A stretch of 64,000 nucleotides of DNA from Actinobacteria bacterium HGW-Actinobacteria-2 (GCA_002841335.1 PHEY01000006.1:147532-211531), one strand, 5' to 3'. Shown: positions 9,109 to 18,329, numbered from the stretch's first letter. The notes: generated by a model not told the origin, from the sequence alone. Numbers and translations are program-made.

Positions 9109-10347
9109 GTGAGCCACACAGGACGCGCGCATCTGGGACACGAGCGCGAGACTGAAAGCGACCTGTTGCTGCGCGTCCGCGACGGTGACATGGACGCGTT
9201 CAGTGAGCTCGTCGAACGGAACTTCGGCCCAGGATTGGCTGTGGCTCGGGGCATCGTGGACCCGGCGACCGCTGAAGACGTCGTCGCTGATTCCCTGGAG
9301 CGCCTGCTGGTGGTGCTGCGTCGCGGTGAGGGACCCACCTACTGCCTGCGCCCCTATTTCCTGCAGATGGTGCGTAATCGCGCGATCGACTACCAGCGTC
9401 GCAACCCGGAGATCCCTACCGACGCCCCGGTTCCGTTGCCCCCGACGCCGCCGATGCCGAATGAGGTGGACGTCGACGCCGTCCGCGCCGCATTCGAGGC
9501 GCTGCCACAGCGGTGGCAATCGGCCTTGTGGCTCGGCGAGGTCGAAGGTCGCAGCAATGCCGAGATCGGCAAAGAACTGGACGTCGCCGAGAGCGCGGCC
9601 AGCCAGCTGCTCTTCCGGGCGCGGGAGGGATTGCGACAGTCCTTCCTCGATGCTCACGTCGGGCAGAGCCAGAGGTGTAGCCAACTGAGCGGCCTGCTGG
9701 GCAAGTACGTGCGAGAACGCACCAGCCGTCGCGACGTCCGCAAGATTGACCAACATCTGGGCGAATGTTCCAGTTGTCGGGATGCGGTGTCCAAGACCCG
9801 TGACCTCAACCGGCGGATCGGCTCGGCGCTGGCGGTGGGCGTCCTGGGTGGGCTCGGCCTGGAGCTGATCCGGCGTCCGGGCACCGCGATGGCGGCCGAT
9901 CTGGTCGGCGGGCCAACACGAGCGGTCGGCAGCTTGCGGCACGCCAGCAAGGCGCGCTCTCTGGTCGGGGCAGCTGCGGGTGTGGTGATCACTGCTGGAC
10001 TCGTGCTGGGCATCCCGGTGAACGGGGCCGCCACGCTCGCGGACGCGATCATGTCGCTGCCGCCGCTTCCGTCGCCATCGGTGATCCCGACGCCGATTGC
10101 CACCCCGACGCCGACCCCGACACCGACGCCGACCACGGCGTCCCCTCGCTCCAAGGTCTCCACCACGCCGAAGCCGACGCTCACGCCGAAGCCGACGCCC
10201 ACGCCGACGCCGACACCCACCCCGACACCGACCTCCACGCCCACGCCCACTCCGACCCCCACTCCGACCCCCACGCCGACGCCGAGCTGTGAGGTCGAGT
10301 GTCCGGTCGAGCTGCCGACCGACGCGCCCGTGATCAGTCAGCCTTGA
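9109..10347 (+). CDS. ECF sigma factor fused to zinc-binding anti-sigma-like domain, membrane segment and Pro/Thr tail
   Basis: 412-residue protein. Residues 10-110 form sigma region 2 ([10 protein letters not shown], ...[10 protein letters not shown]). Region 4 lies near 130-185 ([33 protein letters not shown]). A zf-HC2-like segment with the HLGECSSC motif (H-x3-C-x2-C) follows, like the zinc-binding domains of anti-sigma factors. There is a hydrophobic stretch near 235-252 and a probable transmembrane helix at about 284-305. The tail, about residues 320-400, is almost entirely repeats of Pro and Thr with few other residues. Start GTG 9109 is preferred over an upstream GTG because GGGGG sits just before it. 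Such fusions occur among actinobacterial ECF groups. It probably controls envelope-related genes in response to an outside signal. Confidence 0.88.
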   Translation: MSHTGRAHLGHERETESDLLLRVRDGDMDAFSELVERNFGPGLAVARGIVDPATAEDVVADSLERLLVVLRRGEGPTYCLRPYFLQMVRNRAIDYQRRNPEIPTDAPVPLPPTPPMPNEVDVDAVRAAFEALPQRWQSALWLGEVEGRSNAEIGKELDVAESAASQLLFRAREGLRQSFLDAHVGQSQRCSQLSGLLGKYVRERTSRRDVRKIDQHLGECSSCRDAVSKTRDLNRRIGSALAVGVLGGLGLELIRRPGTAMAADLVGGPTRAVGSLRHASKARSLVGAAAGVVITAGLVLGIPVNGAATLADAIMSLPPLPSPSVIPTPIATPTPTPTPTPTTASPRSKVSTTPKPTLTPKPTPTPTPTPTPTPTSTPTPTPTPTPTPTPTPSCEVECPVELPTDAPVISQP

Positions 10348-10825
10348 GCGACGACTTTTCGAGAAGTTTCGCGGTTTCGCGTTAGGAACCGGCACTGCTG
10401 TGCGTATTAAGGGTGAGCAGGCGACTGTGACCTTATGGCGGTCACTATCACCGCTCGCGGCCTGTTGACGCGTTGGGAGACCGCGTCCGGGCCGACCCCG
10501 ACGGACCCAGTGGTGTCCGGAATGGGTGGACTCCCTGTCGGGGGGCTGGGAGTCCACCCATGGGTGGGGCGGTGCTGTTGGGGAGATTCGGCACCGGCCG
10601 CCAGAGCGCGAGCGAGCGCCGACGCATTGCTGCCAGAGGTGGTGGCGAGGCCGGCCTCGCAGCGCTCGGGGGGATGAATCCGTGGGCAGGTGGCGCTGAA
10701 GGCGTGGGATCCGCTGCAATCAGTGGCGAGAAGTGCGGATTACGTAACCTGATCGTATCCTTGCCGCGATAGCGTGACTCGCGTACGCCGCGCCGGGCAC
10801 CCGCCGTGGCAGGAGGAAGATAGTA
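10348..10825 (+). other. 478-nt intergenic region upstream of the amine-catabolic operon
   Basis: No convincing gene. It holds a perfect 14-bp inverted repeat (listed separately), the 8-bp palindrome TTACGTAA at 10740-10747, and a ribosome site AGGAGGAAG before the oxidoreductase start. The promoter of the downstream operon must lie here, but no -10/-35 pair is clear. Confidence 0.5.
10522..10561. promoter_or_regulatory. Perfect 14-bp inverted repeat, candidate operator or hairpin
   Basis: Arms ATGGGTGGACTCCC (10522-10535) and its exact reverse complement (10548-10561) are separated by 12 nt. No T-run follows on either strand, so it is not a typical intrinsic terminator. It sits about 265 nt upstream of the oxidoreductase start, on the path of any transcript leaving the sigma gene. 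Operator or leader structure are both possible. Confidence 0.6.
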
Positions 10826-12226
10826 ATGCCGTACCAGACGGCTTTCGAACGCTACCGCCCAGCGACGACCCAGGTTGAAGATGCCCTGCGGGACAGTCGC
10901 GCTGCGGTGTTCTGGCTGGACGACCTCGCCCGCCCTGATCGTCCGGTTCTGACCGGAGCGCACACCGCTGATCTGGTGATCGTCGGCGGCGGGTTCACCG
11001 GACTGTGGACGGCGGTGCGAGCCAAGGAACGCGACCCCGAACGCAGCGTGATCCTGCTGGAAGGTCAGCAGATCGGTTGGGCGGCCTCGGGTCGCAACGG
11101 CGGCTTCTGCGACGCCAGCATCACCCACGGCGAGGAGAACGGACGGCGCCGCTGGCCGTCCGAGTACGACCAACTCGAACGCCTCGGCCTGGCCAACCTC
11201 GACGGCATCGCCGAGACCATCGAGCGCTACCAGCTGCAGGTGGAGTTCGAGCGCACCGGCGAACTCGAAGTCGCCGTCGAGCCCCATCAGGTGGCCTGGC
11301 TGGCCGAAGAAGACGGCTTCCTCGACGCCGACGCCGTCCGGGCCGAGGTGAACTCGCCCACCTATCTGGCCGGCGTGTGGCACCGCCACGGCACCGCCCT
11401 GCTCAACCCGGCACGGATGGCCCTCGAGCTGGCGCGTGTGGCCACCGAACTCGGGGTGGAGGTTTTCGAACACTCCCACGTCACCGGCATCGATCGCGGC
11501 ACCCCGCTGAGGGTCCGCACCGAGCGCGGCTGGGTGGACGCCGCGCAGGTGGTGCTGGGCACCAATGTGTTTCCGTCGCTGCTCAAGCGCAATCGGCTGA
11601 TGACCGTGCCGGTGTACGACTACGCCCTGGTCACCGAGCCGCTGAGCGCTGAGCAGTTGGCCGCGATCGGCTGGCAGCACCGCCAAGGACTGGCCGACCT
11701 GGCCAACCAGTTCCACTACTACCGGCTCACCGCCGACAACCGGATTCTGTTCGGCGGCTACGACGCGATCTACCACTTCGGCGGCAAGCTCAAGCCCACC
11801 TACGAGGAGCGTCCGGCCACCTACACCCGGCTGGCCGAACACTTCTTCGCCACCTTCCCGCAATTGGCCGGACTGCGCTTCACCCACCGCTGGGCCGGCG
11901 CCATCGACACCTCCACCCAGTTCTGCGCCTTCTACGGCACCGCAGCGGCCGGACGGATCGCCTACGCCGCCGGGTTCACCGGCCTGGGGGTGGGCGCCAC
12001 CCGCTTCGCCGCCGACGTCCTGCTCGACCTGCTGAGCGGAGCCAAGACCGAGCGCACTTCGCTGGAGATGGTGCGGCGGCGTCCGCTGCCCTTCCCGCCC
12101 GACCCGATCGCGGCCGTGGGCATCGCGGCCACCAAGTGGTCGCTGAACCGCGCCGACCACAACCAGGGACGGCGCAACCTGCTGCTGAAGACCCTGGACG
12201 CTGTGGGATTGGGGTTCGACTCGTGA
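10826..12226 (+). CDS. FAD-dependent amine oxidoreductase (DAO/PuuB-like)
   Basis: 466-residue flavoprotein. The dinucleotide-binding motif VIVGGGFTGLWTA starts near residue 51, followed by an acidic ribose-binding residue in LLEGQQIGWAASGRNGG, a pattern typical of the DAO family (gamma-glutamylputrescine oxidase, glycine oxidase). It should oxidise a primary or secondary amine with O2 or another acceptor. It is the first gene of a five-gene operon with a cupin, an aldehyde dehydrogenase of the methylmalonate-semialdehyde class, an aminotransferase and a second aldehyde dehydrogenase. This points to catabolism of a polyamine or omega-amino acid. The AGGAGGAAG before ATG 10826 is strong. Confidence 0.9.
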   Translation: MPYQTAFERYRPATTQVEDALRDSRAAVFWLDDLARPDRPVLTGAHTADLVIVGGGFTGLWTAVRAKERDPERSVILLEGQQIGWAASGRNGGFCDASITHGEENGRRRWPSEYDQLERLGLANLDGIAETIERYQLQVEFERTGELEVAVEPHQVAWLAEEDGFLDADAVRAEVNSPTYLAGVWHRHGTALLNPARMALELARVATELGVEVFEHSHVTGIDRGTPLRVRTERGWVDAAQVVLGTNVFPSLLKRNRLMTVPVYDYALVTEPLSAEQLAAIGWQHRQGLADLANQFHYYRLTADNRILFGGYDAIYHFGGKLKPTYEERPATYTRLAEHFFATFPQLAGLRFTHRWAGAIDTSTQFCAFYGTAAAGRIAYAAGFTGLGVGATRFAADVLLDLLSGAKTERTSLEMVRRRPLPFPPDPIAAVGIAATKWSLNRADHNQGRRNLLLKTLDAVGLGFDS

Positions 12227-12591
12227 GTGACCGCCATCCCGCCGTGCTCGCCGAAGCCTTCGAAATGGAGATCGAGCACGCAGCCTTCGGTGCCGACCAG
12301 CTCGTGTCCGGCTCACCCACCTCGGGGTGGGTGCCGCTGAACACCATCGACGGTGTCGAGGTGGGCATCTGGGAGATGACTCCCGGCGTGGTCACCGACA
12401 CCGAAGCCGACGAGGTGTTCTGCATTCTCGCCGGCGCCGCCACGGTCGAGTTCCTCGACCCGCCCGCCCCGACATTGGCGCTACGACCCGGCACCCTGGT
12501 GCGCCTGCACGACGGATGGCGCACCCGCTGGAGCGTCACCCAGACCATTCGCAAGATCGCGGTAACTCCCAGAGAGGACGATAAGAAATGA
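12223..12591 (+). CDS. Cupin-domain protein (DUF861-type)
   Basis: 122-residue single-domain cupin. It starts at the GTG that overlaps the oxidoreductase stop by 4 nt (GTGA), and its own stop overlaps the next ATG by 4 nt. The cupin core includes DEVFCILAGAATVEF and later LRPGTLVRLHDG. It resembles the DUF861 cupins often found beside PuuB-like oxidases. Function in these clusters is not established; suggestions are a regulator-like or small-molecule-binding role. Confidence 0.85.
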   Translation: MSDRHPAVLAEAFEMEIEHAAFGADQLVSGSPTSGWVPLNTIDGVEVGIWEMTPGVVTDTEADEVFCILAGAATVEFLDPPAPTLALRPGTLVRLHDGWRTRWSVTQTIRKIAVTPREDDKK

Positions 12592-14075
12592 CCCTTGTTC
12601 CCCACGTCATCGCCGGTCAGGAGGTGACCGGAGATCTGCGCAGCGGCCCGATCTTCAACCCGGCCACCGGCGAGCAGATCGCGTCGGTGGGCTACGCCGA
12701 CAGCGCGCGGGTCAACGAGGCGATCGCTGCCGCGTCCGCAGCGCTGCCCGGCTGGCGGGCCACCGGCCTGATCAAGCGCGCCGATGTGTTCTTCCGGCTG
12801 CGCGCGCTGCTGTTGGAGCGCGCCGACGAACTGGCCGCCATCGTCACTCGCGAGCACGGCAAGGTGCTCTCCGACGCCATGGGTGAGATCAGCCGCGGGC
12901 TGGAGAACGTTGAGTTCGCCGCCGGGCTGGTGCACCTGCTGAAGGGCGACTACTCCGAGCAGGTTTCGCGCGGGGTGGACGTCCACTCGATCAAGCAGCC
13001 GGTCGGTGTGGTGGCCTGCATCACCCCGTTCAACTTCCCGATCATGGTGCCGCTGTGGATGACCGCCTCGGCGATCGCCTGCGGCAACACCGTGGTGCTC
13101 AAGCCGAGCGAGAAGGACCCGTCCGCCTCGGTCTTCCTGGCCAAGCTGTTCGCCGATGCCGGCCTGCCCGACGGTGTGCTGAACGTCGTCCACGGTGATG
13201 CCGAAGCGGTGAACACCCTGCTCGATGCGCCCGCGGTGAAGGCGGTCAGCTTCGTCGGTTCCACCCCGATCGCCAAGGCGATCTACACCCGTGGCACCGC
13301 CAACGGTAAGCGGGTGCAGGCCCTGGGTGGCGCGAAGAACCACATGATCGTGATGCCGGACGCCGATCTCGATTCGGTGGCCGACGCGGCGGTCTCGGCC
13401 GCCTACGGCGCCGCCGGCGAGCGCTGCATGGCGATCTCGGTGCTGGTCACCGTGGGCGATGCCGTGGCTGATGCCGTGCTGCCCAAGATCGCCGAGCGGA
13501 TGGGCAAGCTGACCATCGGCGACGGCACCGATCCGGCCACCGAAATGGGTCCGCTGATCACCGCCGCCCACCGCGACAAGGTGGCCGGCTATGTCACCGG
13601 CGCTGCCGCCGAGGGCGCCGAAGTGGTCGTGGACGGCTCCGGCGTGCAGTTTGACAACGACGGCTTCTTCATCGGCGTCAGCCTGGTGGACCGGGTCAAG
13701 CCGGGCATGCGCATCTACAACGAAGAGATCTTCGGCCCCGTCTTGTCGGTGGTCCGGGTGGCCACCTACGAGGAGGCGGTCGCTCTGGTCAACGCCAACC
13801 CGTACGCCAACGGGACGGCGATCTTCACCCGTGACGGACGCACCGCCAAGGCCTTCGAGTTCGACATCGAGGTGGGCATGGTAGGCATCAACGTGCCGAT
13901 TCCGGTGCCGGTGGGCGCCTTCTCCTTCGGCGGTTGGCGCGATTCGCTGTTCGGCGACTCGCACATCTACGGGCCCGAATCGATCCACTTCTACACTCGC
14001 AGCAAGGTCGTCACCTCGCGCTGGCCCGAGCCGAGTGAGTCCCAGGTCGACCTCGGCTTCCCGAGCAACCACTGA
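12588..14075 (+). CDS. mmsA: CoA-acylating methylmalonate/malonate-semialdehyde dehydrogenase
   Basis: 495-residue aldehyde dehydrogenase of the MmsA/IolA class, which converts malonate semialdehyde or methylmalonate semialdehyde plus CoA and NAD to acetyl-CoA or propionyl-CoA with loss of CO2. Typical features are ITPFNFPIMVPLWM, LKPSEKDPSAS and catalytic Cys280 in GERCMAIS. The MmsA-specific ending, with FSFGGWRDSLFGD, is present. In this operon, malonate semialdehyde made by the aminotransferase from beta-alanine is the likely substrate. GAGAGGA lies upstream of the ATG, which overlaps the cupin stop. Confidence 0.93.
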   Translation: MTLVPHVIAGQEVTGDLRSGPIFNPATGEQIASVGYADSARVNEAIAAASAALPGWRATGLIKRADVFFRLRALLLERADELAAIVTREHGKVLSDAMGEISRGLENVEFAAGLVHLLKGDYSEQVSRGVDVHSIKQPVGVVACITPFNFPIMVPLWMTASAIACGNTVVLKPSEKDPSASVFLAKLFADAGLPDGVLNVVHGDAEAVNTLLDAPAVKAVSFVGSTPIAKAIYTRGTANGKRVQALGGAKNHMIVMPDADLDSVADAAVSAAYGAAGERCMAISVLVTVGDAVADAVLPKIAERMGKLTIGDGTDPATEMGPLITAAHRDKVAGYVTGAAAEGAEVVVDGSGVQFDNDGFFIGVSLVDRVKPGMRIYNEEIFGPVLSVVRVATYEEAVALVNANPYANGTAIFTRDGRTAKAFEFDIEVGMVGINVPIPVPVGAFSFGGWRDSLFGDSHIYGPESIHFYTRSKVVTSRWPEPSESQVDLGFPSNH

Positions 14076-14087
14076 GAGGCGAGAGCA

Positions 14088-15497
14088 ATGACTGAACCGA
14101 ACCTGACCTCGTCCTATGTGGACCTGACCGGGGCAACCGCCCCGCTGCCGGACGCCGCCGCCGAGGCGATCGTCCGGGCCAACGACCGTGGCCACGTGTT
14201 CCACTCCTGGAGCGCGCAAGGCGCGATCGACCCGCTGCCGGTGGCCGGCGGCAAGGGGGCGGAGTTCTGGGACTACGCCGGGAAGACCTACCTCGATTTC
14301 GGCTCCCAGCTGGTCAACCTGAACTTGGGTCACCAGCACCCCGATCTGATCGCCTCGCTGCACCGCCAGGCTGATCGCCTGGCCACCATCCAGCCCGGCA
14401 TGGCCAATGACGTCCGCTCCGAACTGGCCCGGCTGCTGGTCGAGGTGGTGGGGGAGCCGTTCACCAAGGTGTTCTTCACCAACGGTGGCGTGGACGCCAA
14501 CGAGTACGCCGTCCGGATGGCTCGCCATTCGACCGGACGCAACAAGGTGCTGTCGACCTACCGTAGCTACCACGGCGGCATGGGCACCCCGATCGGTCTG
14601 ACCGGTGATCCGCGTCGGTGGGCCAACGAGGCCGCGGCCAATGGCGTGATCCACTTTTTCGGCCCGTATGCCTACCGTTCGCCGTTCCATTCGGCGACGC
14701 CGGAGGAGGAGACCGCCCGCGCTCTGGAGCATCTGGAGGCGGTGATCGTGCTGGAGGGCGCGAGCACCATCGCCGCGATCATCCTGGAGACCATCGTGGG
14801 CACCAACGGCATCCTGGTGCCGCCGCCGGGCTACCTGGCCGGAGTGCGGGAACTGTGCGACAAGTACGGCATCGTCTACATCGCCGATGAGGTGATGGCC
14901 GGCTTCGGCCGTACCGGCGAGTGGTTCGCCTTCCAGGGCTTCGACGTCCAGCCCGACCTGGTCACTTTCGCCAAGGGTGTGAACTCCGGCTACGTCCCCC
15001 TGGGTGGCGTGATCATCTCGGAGGCGATCGCCTCGTTCTTCGATGACAAGGTCTTTTTCGGTGGCTTGACCTATTCGGGTCATCCGCTGGCCTGCGCGCT
15101 GGGCGTGACCACCTTCGAGGTGTTCCGCCGCGACGGCATCCTGGAACACGTCCGCGACTTGAGCGACCGGGTGATCGCACCGCGGCTGAACCAGTGGTTG
15201 ACCAGCCATCCCTCAGTCGGCGAGGTTCGGGGCAAGGGCTTGTTCTGGGCGGTGGAGTTGGTGAAGGATCAGCAGACTCGTGAGCCGCTGGTGCCGTTCA
15301 ACCCGACCCCGGCCCAGAACGCTCCGATGGCGGTCTTCGCCGCGGCCTGCAAGGCCGGTGGCGTGTGGCCGTTCACCCACTACAACCGAACCCACATTGC
15401 GCCTCCGCTGGTGATCACCGAAGCCGAACTCACCCGCGGTCTGGACGTTCTTGACCAAGCACTCAACATCACCGACGAAGCGATTGGAGCAGCCTGA
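14088..15497 (+). CDS. Class III PLP-dependent omega-aminotransferase
   Basis: 469-residue class III aminotransferase. The PLP lysine is Lys296 in TFAKGVNSGY, preceded by IADEVMAGFGRTGEW with the cofactor Asp. Overall it resembles taurine-pyruvate and beta-alanine-pyruvate aminotransferases. With MmsA downstream in the pathway, beta-alanine to malonate semialdehyde is the simplest role; GABA or taurine are alternatives. It lies 12 nt after mmsA, and its stop shares one base with the next start. Confidence 0.9.
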   Translation: MTEPNLTSSYVDLTGATAPLPDAAAEAIVRANDRGHVFHSWSAQGAIDPLPVAGGKGAEFWDYAGKTYLDFGSQLVNLNLGHQHPDLIASLHRQADRLATIQPGMANDVRSELARLLVEVVGEPFTKVFFTNGGVDANEYAVRMARHSTGRNKVLSTYRSYHGGMGTPIGLTGDPRRWANEAAANGVIHFFGPYAYRSPFHSATPEEETARALEHLEAVIVLEGASTIAAIILETIVGTNGILVPPPGYLAGVRELCDKYGIVYIADEVMAGFGRTGEWFAFQGFDVQPDLVTFAKGVNSGYVPLGGVIISEAIASFFDDKVFFGGLTYSGHPLACALGVTTFEVFRRDGILEHVRDLSDRVIAPRLNQWLTSHPSVGEVRGKGLFWAVELVKDQQTREPLVPFNPTPAQNAPMAVFAAACKAGGVWPFTHYNRTHIAPPLVITEAELTRGLDVLDQALNITDEAIGAA

Positions 15498-16858
15498 TGA
15501 GCTATGCCGTAGTGAACCCGGCCACCGGCGAAAAGGTGGCCGACTACCCCGAGATCACCGACGCCGCCCTGGAGCAGGCGATCGCGGGTGCCTATGCCGC
15601 TACCCGTGGTTGGGGTCGCAGCACGACCGTTGCCGAGCGGGCCGCGATCGTGGCCAAGATCGGCGACCTGCACAACGAGCGCCGCGAGGAACTCGCGCAG
15701 GCGCTGGTGGAGGAGATGGGTAAGCCGCTCTCGCACGCCTACGGCGAGATCGATTTCGCTGCCGACATCTACCGCTACCACGCTGAGATCGCCGAGGCCG
15801 AGCTGGCCGACGAGGTGATCGAGCTGCGTGGGGGCGAGGGTTCGGCGATCATTCGCAACGCGCCGTTGGGCGTGATCCTCGGCATCATGCCGTGGAACTT
15901 CCCCTTCTATCAGGTGGCCCGTTTCGCCGGTCCGAACCTGGCGATCGGCAACTCCGTCCTGCTGAAGCCGGCGCCGCAGTGCCCGCACACCGCCGAGCTG
16001 ATCCAGAAGATCTACGACGACGCCGGTGCGCCCGCTGGTGCGTTCACCGCGATCCTGGCCAGCAACGAGCAGATCGGCACTGTGATCGCTGATCCGCGGG
16101 TGGCCGGCATCTCGCTGACCGGCTCCGAGCGCGCCGGATCGGCCGTGGCCGAGCAGGCCGGACGTCACCTGAAGAAGGTCGTGCTCGAACTCGGCGGCAC
16201 CGACCCGTTCGTGGTGCTGTCGACCAACGACCTGGACGCCGTGGTGGCCGACCTGGTCTCGGCTCGTCTGGACAACACCGGCCAGTCCTGCAACGCGCCC
16301 AAGCGGGCGATCGTGATGGCCGACCTGTATGAGGAGTTCACCGCCAAGCTCACCGAAGCGATGAGCGTGATCGAGGCCACCGAGCCGCTCAGCGACGGTG
16401 ACGCCGGCCCGGTGTCGTCCGAAGTGGCTGCGGCTCGCCTGGAGGATCAGGTGCAGCGCGCAGCGGCGGCCGGTGGCACGATCACCGCGGGCGGCACCCG
16501 CAAGGGCGCCTTCTTCGCCCCGACCGTGATCACCGACATCCCGCGGGATTCGGCGATCTACCGTGAGGAGATGTTCGGCCCCGTGGCGCTGGTCTACAAG
16601 GTGGCCGACGAGGCCGAAGCCATCGAGGTGGCCAACGACACCCCCTACGGCTTGGGCTCCTACGTCTACACCACCGATCCGGCGCAGGCCGAGCGGGTGG
16701 CCAACGCCATCGATGCGGGCATGGTGTTCGTCAACTGCGTGCTGGCTGATGCGGTTGAGTTGCCCTTCGGTGGCGTGAAGCGCAGCGGCTTCGGTCGCGA
16801 AATGGGACGCCTCGGTGCGACCGAGTTCGTCAACAAGAAGCTGATCCGTACCGCCTGA
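15497..16858 (+). CDS. NAD(P)-dependent succinate-semialdehyde dehydrogenase-like enzyme
   Basis: 453-residue aldehyde dehydrogenase of the GabD/YneI class. MPWNFPFYQV, the catalytic Glu in LELGGTDPF and nucleophile Cys265 in GQSCNAPKR are visible. It likely oxidises the aminoaldehyde or semialdehyde produced by the oxidase or aminotransferase of this operon. 453 residues matches the shorter YneI/Sad type. It is the last gene; a strong hairpin follows ten bases after the stop. Confidence 0.9.
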   Translation: MSYAVVNPATGEKVADYPEITDAALEQAIAGAYAATRGWGRSTTVAERAAIVAKIGDLHNERREELAQALVEEMGKPLSHAYGEIDFAADIYRYHAEIAEAELADEVIELRGGEGSAIIRNAPLGVILGIMPWNFPFYQVARFAGPNLAIGNSVLLKPAPQCPHTAELIQKIYDDAGAPAGAFTAILASNEQIGTVIADPRVAGISLTGSERAGSAVAEQAGRHLKKVVLELGGTDPFVVLSTNDLDAVVADLVSARLDNTGQSCNAPKRAIVMADLYEEFTAKLTEAMSVIEATEPLSDGDAGPVSSEVAAARLEDQVQRAAAAGGTITAGGTRKGAFFAPTVITDIPRDSAIYREEMFGPVALVYKVADEAEAIEVANDTPYGLGSYVYTTDPAQAERVANAIDAGMVFVNCVLADAVELPFGGVKRSGFGREMGRLGATEFVNKKLIRTA

Positions 16859-16867
16859 TCACTCACC

Positions 16868-16903
16868 CAGAACGGCCCTCGCGCTCGCGTGGGGGCCGTT
16901 CTG
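16868..16903 (+). terminator. Hairpin terminator of the amine-catabolic operon
   Basis: An 11-bp perfect stem, CAGAACGGCCC (16868-16878) with its complement at 16893-16903, and a 14-nt loop. The stem is followed by gcatgtg rather than a T-run, which is usual for high-GC actinomycetes. It lies between the converging operon and the M4 peptidase gene, so may serve both. Confidence 0.85.
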
Positions 16904-16958
16904 CATGTGCCGGCCGTCGGGCTTGGTCGCATCGCAGTCGGCACCATGCGGTATTCGC

Positions 16959-18329
16959 CTAGCTGTCACCCCCGAGGAAGCGATCCAGCAGCTTCTTCAA
17001 CCGGTCGGGCAGCGACAGCTCCGGCACCTCGTACACCTCCCCGGCGCAGCTGACCTGATAGACGAAGGTGTCGGGATGGCTAGGGGAACCCGCGGCGAGT
17101 TTCGGCAAGGTGTCGCCGGTGAGCAGGCCCTGCCATGCGCGGCGCTCTGAACTCGGCAACTCGGCCAAGGTGGCTTGTCGGGAGGCGGTTCGGCCGGTGA
17201 TGCCGCCGCTTCGCTCGACGCCGAGGGCGAGCTGGGGATCCACCTTGCCCGGGGCTTTGGAACCACGGGCGGCGCCCGGCTCGACACCGACCGCTCGCCA
17301 GGCGTCGGCCACGGCGCGGGCATCGCCCGAGTCCTTCCCGTAGCGACGCACGGCGGCCGCGATGGTGAGAGCAGCGAAGGCGGCGAAGCTGCAATCGGCC
17401 GTGATCTTGCCGCCGGTCAACACGTCGTACCAGATCTGCCCCGCGCGCTCCCAGGCGAACCCGCCCAGGGTGGTGGCGGTCAAGGCGAAGGCCCGGTTGG
17501 GGATGCCGGAGTTGTAGTGCACCCCGCCGTTGTCACTGGTGGTCTGGACGTAGTCGGCCATGCTGGCCGGCTGGGGGTCCTTGCCCAACCGCGGATCGTC
17601 GTAGGCGGTGCCGGGGTGCAGCATGTTGCGCAGACCCACGCCTGTCACGCCGGGCAACAACAGATCGCCGCCGACCAGCCAATCGGCTTCGGCGACCGGC
17701 TGTCGTCGCTGGTACTGCGTCACCAGGACGCCGAACACATCGGCCACGGACTCGTTGAGCGCCCCCGATTGCCCGGAGTAGACCAGGGCGGCGGTGTGTT
17801 CCACCACCCCGTGGGTGAGCTCGTGACCGATCACGTCCAAGCTGGCGGTGAACCGTCCGAAGATCTCCCCGTCGCCATCACCGAAGACCATCCGGGTGCC
17901 GTTCCAGAAGGCGTTCTGGTAGCCCTGCCCGTAGTGGACGGTGCCCAGCAGGCGCTCGCCGACACCGTCGATGGAGTTGCGCCCGTACACGTCATGGAAC
18001 AGTGCCCAGGTGGATCCGAAACCGTCGTAGGCCTCATCGACCGCGGCATCGCCGGTGGCCGGCTGACCTTCCTCGCGCACCCTCTTGCCGGGCAGCCGCT
18101 CGACATTGTCGGCATTCGAGATCAGCCGGGAGACCGCCTCGGGTGCGGCCAGCAGCGGACGCACCGTGCGGGGTCGTTTGGTGGCGCGATACCGGCGCTG
18201 GCGCTGGTCGCGGGTGAGGGTGTCGAGCGCTGCGGACGCCTGGGGCTCGTCGGTTTGAGCCAGGTGGCGCAGCAGGTACGGCGGCACGATGCCGCGCAGC
18301 GGCGGGAACGGGGTGGGGTGGGCTGTCAT
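16959..18329 (-). CDS. Protealysin-type M4 metalloprotease with C-terminal emfourin-like inhibitor domain
   Basis: 456-residue zinc peptidase with no signal peptide. The N-terminus carries the protealysin-type propeptide signature GIVPPYLL at residues 13-20. The thermolysin-like domain has HELTH at 169-173, the third zinc ligand in NESVAD (Glu193) and the catalytic His271 in NGGVHYNSG. Residues about 369-456 follow a short linker and resemble the protealysin inhibitor emfourin: ERSGG near the start, a mid-segment LPSSERRAW, then DTFVYQV and ELSLPDRLK. That gives protease and inhibitor in one chain. The assignment of the last domain is from remembered pattern and should be checked. Protealysin-like enzymes are cytoplasmic or exported without a leader. 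Confidence 0.85.
   Translation of the reverse strand: MTAHPTPFPPLRGIVPPYLLRHLAQTDEPQASAALDTLTRDQRQRRYRATKRPRTVRPLLAAPEAVSRLISNADNVERLPGKRVREEGQPATGDAAVDEAYDGFGSTWALFHDVYGRNSIDGVGERLLGTVHYGQGYQNAFWNGTRMVFGDGDGEIFGRFTASLDVIGHELTHGVVEHTAALVYSGQSGALNESVADVFGVLVTQYQRRQPVAEADWLVGGDLLLPGVTGVGLRNMLHPGTAYDDPRLGKDPQPASMADYVQTTSDNGGVHYNSGIPNRAFALTATTLGGFAWERAGQIWYDVLTGGKITADCSFAAFAALTIAAAVRRYGKDSGDARAVADAWRAVGVEPGAARGSKAPGKVDPQLALGVERSGGITGRTASRQATLAELPSSERRAWQGLLTGDTLPKLAAGSPSHPDTFVYQVSCAGEVYEVPELSLPDRLKKLLDRFLGGDS

Noticed and set aside
10080-10310. Pro/Thr-coding repeats as a frameshifted or non-coding tail of the sigma gene
   Set aside because: The frame is continuous from the zinc domain and membrane helix to a proper stop, and the third codon positions keep the high-GC bias.
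11976-15209. A 1077-codon open frame on the minus strand opposite the amine operon, and several other long antisense frames
   Set aside because: These lie exactly opposite genes with clear domains, have low-complexity Arg/Gly/His-rich translations, and arise because high GC removes stop codons.
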